NCBI GenBank assembly: GCA_030632225.1
Contig: DAOVVF010000004.1
Span: forward strand, 1 to 12,429
Direction: 5' to 3'
DNA: 12,429 nucleotides
DNA from: Candidatus Parcubacteria bacterium
GTDB taxonomy: Bacteria > Patescibacteriota > Patescibacteriia > UBA1558 > GWA2-36-10
The position numbers and the translations under genes are program-made. Positions 1 to 3,283 of the stretch are shown here, piece after piece (the first letter of the stretch is position 1; each line of letters starts with the position of its first letter). The notes under the pieces were generated by a model. That model saw only the letters and a program-made list of their open reading frames with translations, made no database searches and was not told where the DNA came from.

Positions 1-176
1 ACGATTACAGCGTTAACTGGGCAGCTTTGAGCTGCTTGTAAGATAGTTTTTTCATCATCACCCTTAGGATTTTTGATGATAGCAATACCTTCGTCATCTA
101 ATTCAAAGGTATTAGGAGCAACAGCGACGCAAGTAGCTACGCTGGTACATAATTCTCTGTCTACTTTTATTTTCAT
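1..176 (-). CDS. Single-cluster ferredoxin, 3Fe-4S/4Fe-4S type (partial, 3' end outside the window)
   Basis: Small soluble electron carrier; 58 residues are visible from the ATG at 176. The sequence shows C10-x5-C16 and C52-P53, which is the layout of single-cluster ferredoxins. The central cysteine of the usual CxxCxxC motif is replaced by Val13 (C10-TSV-ATC16). Family members without that cysteine, such as the actinobacterial P450 ferredoxins, usually carry a 3Fe-4S cluster, so this one may too; that is inference. The stretch APNTFELDDEG after C16 is typical of the family. The gene starts 14 bases after the stop of the Fur-family gene and has no promoter of its own that I can see, so it is probably cotranscribed and iron-regulated. 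No Shine-Dalgarno site precedes the ATG. It is a plausible partner for the 2-oxoacid:ferredoxin oxidoreductase encoded at 3284-5868. Confidence 0.85.
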   Translation of the reverse strand, partial: MKIKVDRELCTSVATCVAVAPNTFELDDEGIAIIKNPKGDDEKTILQAAQSCPVNAVI

Positions 177-190
177 AGTTATTATTTTAA

Positions 191-622
191 TTAATTAGCT
201 TTTTTAGTTTTAAGAAAAGATAGGCAAGGCTCTTTATCCTGACACTGACAACAAATACCAAAACAATCTAGATTAAAAGAACCTATGTTATAGTTCTTGT
301 TACGTAAGAAGTTCTCTTGCAAAGGATATTTAGGAATATTATATACTTGTTTGCAGGCATTACAGACAAAATGATCATGTTCTTTGAGGTGTCCGTCAAA
401 ACGACTAATCTGATCAGGTAAGTGTAGTTCTTTAATTAATCCCATTTTGACTAAGAAATGTAAGTTACGGTAAACAGTAGCTAAAGAAATACGAGGTAGC
501 TTTTCTTTAACCTTAATATATACTTGTTCAGCATTTGGATGAGAGTAATCTACCCTAAGTATATTTAAGATTACCTGTCTTTGTTTAGTTAAACGTCTTT
601 TGTGGGGGAGTTGTATCTTCAT
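191..622 (-). CDS. Fur/PerR-family metal-dependent transcriptional repressor
   Basis: A 143-residue, normal-length Fur-family regulator that would bind DNA as a metal-loaded dimer. The N-terminal winged helix includes the recognition segment RISLATVYRNL (residues 44-54). The structural zinc site is formed by C87-x2-C90 and C124-x2-C127; two further Cys (120, 125) lie nearby. Candidate regulatory-metal ligands are H28 (SHPNAEQ), D76 in SRFDG, and H82 and H84 in EHDHFVC. The RFD aspartate resembles PerR (a peroxide sensor) more than Fur, but the DNA site in front of the gene is Fur-like, so the exact sensor type is open. The ATG at 622 lies 4 bases from a 21-bp palindrome, which implies autoregulation. 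No Shine-Dalgarno site is present and the predicted leader is very short. The ferredoxin gene follows after 14 bases. Confidence 0.92.
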   Translation of the reverse strand: MKIQLPHKRRLTKQRQVILNILRVDYSHPNAEQVYIKVKEKLPRISLATVYRNLHFLVKMGLIKELHLPDQISRFDGHLKEHDHFVCNACKQVYNIPKYPLQENFLRNKNYNIGSFNLDCFGICCQCQDKEPCLSFLKTKKAN

Positions 623-628
623 AGTTAT

Positions 629-643
629 TGATAATCATTATCA
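629..643 (-). promoter_or_regulatory. Fur box (perfect 7-1-7 operator)
   Basis: TGATAATCATTATCA is an exact match to the 7-1-7 Fur consensus TGATAATnATTATCA. It sits in a longer, perfect 21-bp palindrome at 626-646. The site overlaps the downstream edge of the predicted -10 (644-649) and the predicted transcription start, and ends 6 bases before the fur ATG. A bound repressor would therefore block initiation directly and control both fur and the ferredoxin gene. Confidence 0.88.
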
Positions 644-672
644 ATAGTAGTATATGTTTTATGAGAAGTCAA
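644..672 (-). promoter_or_regulatory. Promoter of the fur-ferredoxin operon
   Basis: Reading the minus strand, the -35 is TTGACT (667-672), the spacer is exactly 17 bp (650-666) and the -10 is TACTAT (644-649). The -10 is only 4/6 to consensus. Initiation about 7 bases downstream falls inside the Fur box and leaves a leader of about 14 nt without a Shine-Dalgarno site. Confidence 0.65.
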
Positions 673-680
673 GTAATAGA

Positions 681-712
681 AAAAGGGCATCCGTATATAC
701 GAATGCCCTTTT
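681..712 (-). terminator. Intrinsic terminator of the GT-B-like gene
   Basis: A perfect 10-bp inverted repeat, AAAAGGGCAT (681-690) with ATGCCCTTTT (703-712). The 12-base interval contains the self-complementary CGTATATACG, so the hairpin can extend after one mismatch. On the minus strand it begins 10 bases after the stop codon of the gene at 723-1730 and ends in a short T run. It also insulates the fur promoter, which begins 8 bases further on (667-672). Confidence 0.85.
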
Positions 713-722
713 GGGGAGGTTT

Positions 723-1730
723 TTAGCCCCACTGTTCTTCAATGAAGAGAAGAATACGCTCTTCTACTGACATGCCAGGTTCTGGCGCGGGATAAACTTC
801 CTCCTGTTTCTGAAGTAATTGCTGATGGTGTTCAGGCAGCTCCTTGCTGAGTTGGAGTACATGCTCCAGTTCTTCGGTCAGGTTGGCGGGTGTACCTTTG
901 ATCAAGGCACCTTTTTCTGCTGGTAGCCAATCTGGCCGACCAATCTGACTGTTCATACGATTGAGAACCCAGTCGTCTTCGTAGTAGATTGAAGGAACTC
1001 GTTGAATCGGAGCAACGATTGTTCCCATGGCGCCGGAGGTAAAGATAGAAGCACTAACCCTGGGGATTAATACTTTATCTGAATGAGGACTGTCCAGAAG
1101 AGTAACTCCTTCCAGAATTTTTGCTCGACGCGCTTCATCCTTGGTTTCTTTCGGTTCGTTGGGATGAGGTCGAAAGATCATCTGCCATTTGAAGCCGTGA
1201 GTTTCGGCCAGAAAGACCATGGAGTCAACTACATCAGCCAGCATCATATCAAAAAGTTTGGCATCTTTGATACCGCCGACCAGGATCGTTATGACTCCTT
1301 CTGGCACGTCGATGTCTTTACACGGTTCAAGCTTAAAGTAGGATTGCCACAGGGGTGGACCACCGATGTAGACTGCCTCTTTGTAGCCCCATGCTTTAGC
1401 TTCATTAACCTCTGCTGGTGAAACTACAGCACAGACTGCATGATCCATTAGACCCTTGGCCTTGGGGCGACCCCAGACAAAATGAGTCTCAGGAACAACC
1501 AGATGGGGAATGTTTGATTCCCGGGCCAGGTGAGCGAACTTCAGTTCGTTTTCTGTTTTGAATGAAGCCAGGCCAGTGACAATAACGTCGGGAGTATCGC
1601 CCGAACTGAACTGATGCATCAGCTGATTACCAATAAAGGTTACACGATGAGCTCTCAATGCAGCAGCATTAGCTAGAGCAGCCATGTTTTGAGATGCTGC
1701 TAAGTCAAAGCCAGCAAATAGTATTTTCAT
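723..1730 (-). CDS. GT-B-fold glycosyltransferase/epimerase-like protein (hypothetical)
   Basis: 335 residues from the ATG at 1730. I chose this start over an in-frame ATG at 1817 because AAGGAG lies 9 bases upstream and because the protein then opens with a clean first beta strand, MKILFAGFDL; the longer version would also extend over the promoter. I do not recognise a named family. Features resemble GT-B-type enzymes such as CDP-glycerol glycerophosphotransferase-like or UDP-GlcNAc 2-epimerase-like proteins: a Rossmann-like N-terminal half, a GGPP turn at 123-126, a new strand with GG at 148-153 (TILVGG), RPHPNE at 187-192 in the position of the HP motif, and SGAMGT at 232-237 followed by a P-x-I-Y-Y segment. 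No signal peptide or membrane segment is visible. The base composition is unlike its neighbours (29 of 60 G+C at 901-960), which suggests horizontal acquisition. It is a single-gene unit with its own promoter and terminator. Confidence 0.7.
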   Translation of the reverse strand: MKILFAGFDLAASQNMAALANAAALRAHRVTFIGNQLMHQFSSGDTPDVIVTGLASFKTENELKFAHLARESNIPHLVVPETHFVWGRPKAKGLMDHAVCAVVSPAEVNEAKAWGYKEAVYIGGPPLWQSYFKLEPCKDIDVPEGVITILVGGIKDAKLFDMMLADVVDSMVFLAETHGFKWQMIFRPHPNEPKETKDEARRAKILEGVTLLDSPHSDKVLIPRVSASIFTSGAMGTIVAPIQRVPSIYYEDDWVLNRMNSQIGRPDWLPAEKGALIKGTPANLTEELEHVLQLSKELPEHHQQLLQKQEEVYPAPEPGMSVEERILLFIEEQWG

Positions 1731-1739
1731 GAATCTCTT

Positions 1740-1745
1740 CTCCTT
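1740..1745 (-). promoter_or_regulatory. Ribosome binding site deciding the start at 1730
   Basis: On the minus strand AAGGAG lies 9 bases before the ATG at 1730. It is one of only two clear Shine-Dalgarno sites in the window, and it is the reason for rejecting the upstream in-frame ATG at 1817. Confidence 0.75.
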
Positions 1746-1789
1746 TTTGTTTGAGTTCACGATTTTAAAGGGACATTTTAACCAACAAT

Positions 1790-1817
1790 AGTATAATACT
1801 TTTACTATTATTGTCAA
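1790..1817 (-). promoter_or_regulatory. Leftward promoter for the GT-B-like gene
   Basis: Minus strand: -35 TTGACA (1812-1817), 16-bp spacer, -10 TATACT (1790-1795). The predicted start near 1783 gives a leader of about 53 nt before the ATG at 1730. The -10 lies in the 11-bp perfect palindrome AGTATAATACT (1790-1800). A larger imperfect inverted repeat (1783-1793 with 1803-1813, 10 of 11 positions) spans the spacer, so an operator is possible. Confidence 0.75.
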
Positions 1818-1837
1818 GCAAGGAGTGTAAAATTATC

Positions 1838-1866
1838 TTGACAAAAGCCTTTTTTTATGCTATACT
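1838..1866 (+). promoter_or_regulatory. Strong rightward promoter of the small-ORF cassette
   Basis: TTGACA (1838-1843), exactly 17 bp, then TATACT (1861-1866) preceded by TGC, i.e. an extended -10. This is the best consensus promoter in the window. Its -35 is 20 bp from the leftward -35, so the two promoters are divergent and back to back. The predicted start is near 1873. Confidence 0.82.
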
Positions 1867-1872
1867 GTATGT

Positions 1873-1938
1873 GTAAGTTAAAATTGGCACAGTCATATCT
1901 GGCGTTGTGGGTCAGATAACTAATAGCCAATTTTTTTA
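1873..1938 (+). ncRNA. Structured leader or small RNA ending in a terminator-like hairpin
   Basis: Just after the predicted transcription start the RNA can fold into one long interrupted hairpin. The outer stem is 1880-1888 with 1926-1934 (9 bp, AAAATTGGC/GCCAATTTT). A middle stem pairs 1891-1893 with 1919-1921, and an inner stem pairs TATCTG (1896-1901) with CAGATA (1913-1918), closing an 11-base G/U-rich loop. Seven T follow directly (1931-1937). That is the form of an intrinsic terminator, so this could be an attenuator controlling the small ORFs downstream or the end of a roughly 65-nt small RNA. I recognise no known riboswitch or Rfam family in it. The loop TGT could also pair with ACA at 1889-1891, too short to rely on. 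Confidence 0.6.
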
Positions 1939-1977
1939 TTTACAGAGCCCCAAACAATTAAATAACTAAAATTAATT

Positions 1978-2130
1978 ATGTTTTTTAAACATAATGAAGA
2001 ATTAAAGTCTTTTAGACTCGTGGTTAAACCAGGAGACAGAAAATTACGTTCTGGCGATTACATGACCATTCTAGTCCTATGTGCAATAGGGTCTTTTGTG
2101 CTTATATTAATCGTTGGTTCAGCTATTTAA
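1978..2130 (+). CDS. Small single-pass membrane protein, 50 aa (hypothetical)
   Basis: First of four consecutive tiny ORFs downstream of the strong promoter at 1838-1866. The N-terminal 28 residues are hydrophilic and basic (KPGDRKLRSGD at 17-27). Residues 29-50 are almost entirely hydrophobic, consistent with one C-terminal membrane helix and an N-in orientation. It has no Shine-Dalgarno site; the 27 bases before the ATG contain no G and are A-rich, as for the other three ORFs. I do not recognise the protein. Its reality rests on the ATG, the coherent amphipathic-to-hydrophobic layout and the cassette context. A product this short could be spurious. Confidence 0.5.
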   Translation: MFFKHNEELKSFRLVVKPGDRKLRSGDYMTILVLCAIGSFVLILIVGSAI

Positions 2131-2155
2131 TTATTAACAAAAATAAAAATAAAAC

Positions 2156-2275
2156 ATGGAACAAGTAAAATCTTTTAAAAAATGCAAAGCTCGTTGTACT
2201 CCTAAAGTGGAGAGCCATGAAAGTTGGGCAATTCTTAGTTTGTTTTTGTTGGCTTTAATGGTTTTCGTAGCTTAA
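2156..2275 (+). CDS. Small Cys-pair membrane protein, 39 aa (hypothetical)
   Basis: Second tiny ORF, 25 bases after the first. It opens with a Lys/Arg-rich segment holding C10-x3-C14 (KCKARC) and ends with a 16-residue hydrophobic run (W24-A39), so like its neighbour it has a cytoplasmic basic head and a C-terminal membrane tail. The 25-base leader is A-rich with no G. Two cysteines could bind a metal or form a disulfide; this is not testable from sequence alone. No family recognised. Confidence 0.48.
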   Translation: MEQVKSFKKCKARCTPKVESHESWAILSLFLLALMVFVA

Positions 2276-2295
2276 AAATTAAAACAAAAACAAAA

Positions 2296-2358
2296 ATGAA
2301 TAATTCTATTTTTATTCTTCTCTTGTTTACTTGGGCACCTTGTACAATTTATTGTTAA
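2296..2358 (+). CDS. Tiny hydrophobic peptide, 20 aa (hypothetical, uncertain)
   Basis: Third ORF, 20 bases after the second. A hydrophobic core (residues 5-13) is followed by a short tail with C16 and C20. The G-free A-rich leader is the same as for its neighbours, which is the main reason to list it. It could be a leader peptide, a hydrophobic signalling peptide or no gene at all. An ORF of 21 codons has little statistical weight. Confidence 0.28.
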   Translation: MNNSIFILLLFTWAPCTIYC

Positions 2359-2374
2359 TTAAAAACAAAATAAT

Positions 2375-2539
2375 ATGTCATTTTTTAGTAAAGTGTTAGG
2401 ATTTTTTTCAAATAAAGATAAACAAATAATGGAGCAACCAGAGCATGAGATAAAAGAAACGCCACCTGATGATCTGGTTACTACAGAGCAACAAGATCAA
2501 CATAAAGAAGATAATTTAAATAATAAAGGCTCTCCATGA
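2375..2539 (+). CDS. Small acidic Gln-rich protein with amphipathic N-terminus, 54 aa (hypothetical)
   Basis: Fourth ORF, 16 bases after the third. Residues 1-12 (MSFFSKVLGFFS) would form an amphipathic or membrane-associated helix; the rest (residues 14-54) is polar, rich in Glu, Asp, Gln and Asn, and probably disordered. It has no transmembrane segment. The leader is again A-rich and without G. It ends with TGA 13 bases before a strong terminator, which marks the end of the cassette. No family recognised. Confidence 0.45.
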   Translation: MSFFSKVLGFFSNKDKQIMEQPEHEIKETPPDDLVTTEQQDQHKEDNLNNKGSP

Positions 2540-2552
2540 TTCTTATCTTAGG

Positions 2553-2582
2553 ACCTCCTCCTTTTTAAGGGGGAGGTTTTTA
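2553..2582 (+). terminator. Intrinsic terminator closing the small-ORF cassette
   Basis: An 11-bp stem, ACCTCCTCCTT (2553-2563) with AAGGGGGAGGT (2567-2577), containing one G-U pair, with a tight loop and then five T. It starts 13 bases after the TGA of the fourth small ORF. The next promoter (TTGACA at 2585) begins immediately after it. Confidence 0.92.
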
Positions 2583-2584
2583 TA

Positions 2585-2611
2585 TTGACAGAATTAAAAA
2601 AAAATGATAAT
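2585..2611 (+). promoter_or_regulatory. Probable promoter of the DUF1439-like gene
   Basis: A perfect TTGACA (2585-2590) is followed by GATAAT (2606-2611) with a short 15-bp spacer; TAATGT (2608-2613) would give 17 bp but is a weaker -10. The start near 2618 would leave a leader of about 58 nt. Confidence 0.42.
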
Positions 2612-2663
2612 GTATTTTGTTTCGTACTTTACAGTATAGTTAAGGTAAGTCTATAGTTCTAAA

Positions 2664-2669
2664 AGGAGG
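2664..2669 (+). promoter_or_regulatory. Strong Shine-Dalgarno site
   Basis: AGGAGG lies 7 bases before the ATG at 2677, at optimal spacing. It is the strongest ribosome binding site in a window where most genes have none. Confidence 0.85.
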
Positions 2670-2676
2670 AAAACTA

Positions 2677-3222
2677 ATGCGTAAGCTTTATGTGGTAGCA
2701 GGTATTGTAGCAGTAGTTATGATCGCTAGCTCTGTCATTTGTCGAAAGATTACTTCTTGGGAAAGACTGGTAATAATACCAGAGCAGAAGATTCAGACCG
2801 CTCTTAATGAGGCTTTCCCTGTCCATAATGAAAATCGTTTTATCAAGGCTACCTGGAGTGATCCTTTAATAGATCTTGATTCATACTCTAATAGAGTAGC
2901 TTTTAGTCTCAATGCAGAGATTGAATTTCTAAGGGAAAATTATAGCGGTGAAGCCAAAGTATCGGGCGAGATTGAATACAAAAAATCTACCGGAAGTTTT
3001 TATCTAAGTAAGAGTAAGATTGAATCGCTGAAGATAGAAGGAGTTAGCGAAGAAAAGCTAGACAAAATCACTAAGATTGTCAGTAAAGTTATCTACTTCC
3101 GTTTAGATGCCTTTCCGGTCTATACTCTTAAACGTTCTGATAAAAAACAACTTTTAGCCAAGGCATTGATAAAATCGGTGGAGATTCACGGCAACAACGT
3201 TGAAGTTCTCTTGGGCCCTTAA
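2677..3222 (+). CDS. DUF1439/YceB-like membrane-anchored protein
   Basis: 181 residues. The N-terminus (residues 4-22) is a hydrophobic signal or anchor ending in SVIC22; a lipoprotein cysteine is possible, but Ile at -1 departs from the lipobox rule (Gly, Ala or Ser), so a plain membrane anchor is equally likely. The mature part looks like the tubular lipid-binding-like fold of the YceB/DUF1439 family: an amphipathic helix with an FP motif (IQTALNEAFPV, 39-49), a series of beta strands, and the family-typical ending FPVYTL (146-151), LAKALIKSVEI (160-170), VEVLLG. The function of this family is not firmly known; an extracytoplasmic lipid or envelope role is presumed. It is a single-gene unit with a Shine-Dalgarno site and its own terminator. 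Confidence 0.75.
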   Translation: MRKLYVVAGIVAVVMIASSVICRKITSWERLVIIPEQKIQTALNEAFPVHNENRFIKATWSDPLIDLDSYSNRVAFSLNAEIEFLRENYSGEAKVSGEIEYKKSTGSFYLSKSKIESLKIEGVSEEKLDKITKIVSKVIYFRLDAFPVYTLKRSDKKQLLAKALIKSVEIHGNNVEVLLGP

Positions 3223-3233
3223 CTTTCTAAATC

Positions 3234-3266
3234 AAAAGAGCGTTCTTTAAAGAACGCTCTTTTTTT
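3234..3266 (+). terminator. Intrinsic terminator after the DUF1439-like gene
   Basis: A perfect 15-bp inverted repeat with no separate spacer (3234-3248 with 3249-3263; core AGAGCGTTCTTT/AAAGAACGCTCT), followed by a T run to 3266. It begins 11 bases after the TAA at 3222. Confidence 0.95.
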
Positions 3267-3274
3267 GATATAAT
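3246..3274 (+). promoter_or_regulatory. Promoter of the oxidoreductase operon, leaderless
   Basis: A perfect TATAAT (3269-3274) lies 9 bases before the ATG at 3284. At 17-bp spacing the -35 is TTTAAA (3246-3251, 4/6), at the tip of the preceding terminator hairpin. Initiation would fall within about 4 bases of the start codon, so the mRNA should be leaderless or nearly so. There is no Shine-Dalgarno site. Confidence 0.7.
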
Positions 3275-3283
3275 AATACTATC

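Noticed and set aside
1083..1421. A 112-codon open frame on the plus strand inside the GT-B-like gene
   Set aside because: It lies wholly antisense to a gene with coherent domain motifs and an SD site, and its translation shows no recognisable domain or start signal.
1731..1817. N-terminal extension of the GT-B-like protein from the in-frame ATG at 1817
   Set aside because: That extension would start inside the -35 box of the promoter, has no ribosome site and would place non-conserved residues before the first beta strand.
2131..2155. A-rich AAAAATAAAAATAAAAC tract as a phase-variable simple repeat
   Set aside because: Only about two and a half imperfect units, and comparable G-free A-rich leaders precede the other small ORFs, so translation leader is the simpler reading.
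2553..2563. ACCTCCTCC resembling the 16S rRNA anti-Shine-Dalgarno sequence
   Set aside because: It is simply one arm of a strong intrinsic terminator with its complement 3 bases away and a T run; no need for a regulatory anti-SD role.
2605..2619. A possible Fur half-site (TGATAAT) in front of the DUF1439-like gene
   Set aside because: The second half does not match ATTATCA; in AT-rich promoter DNA one half-site is expected by chance and coincides with the -10.
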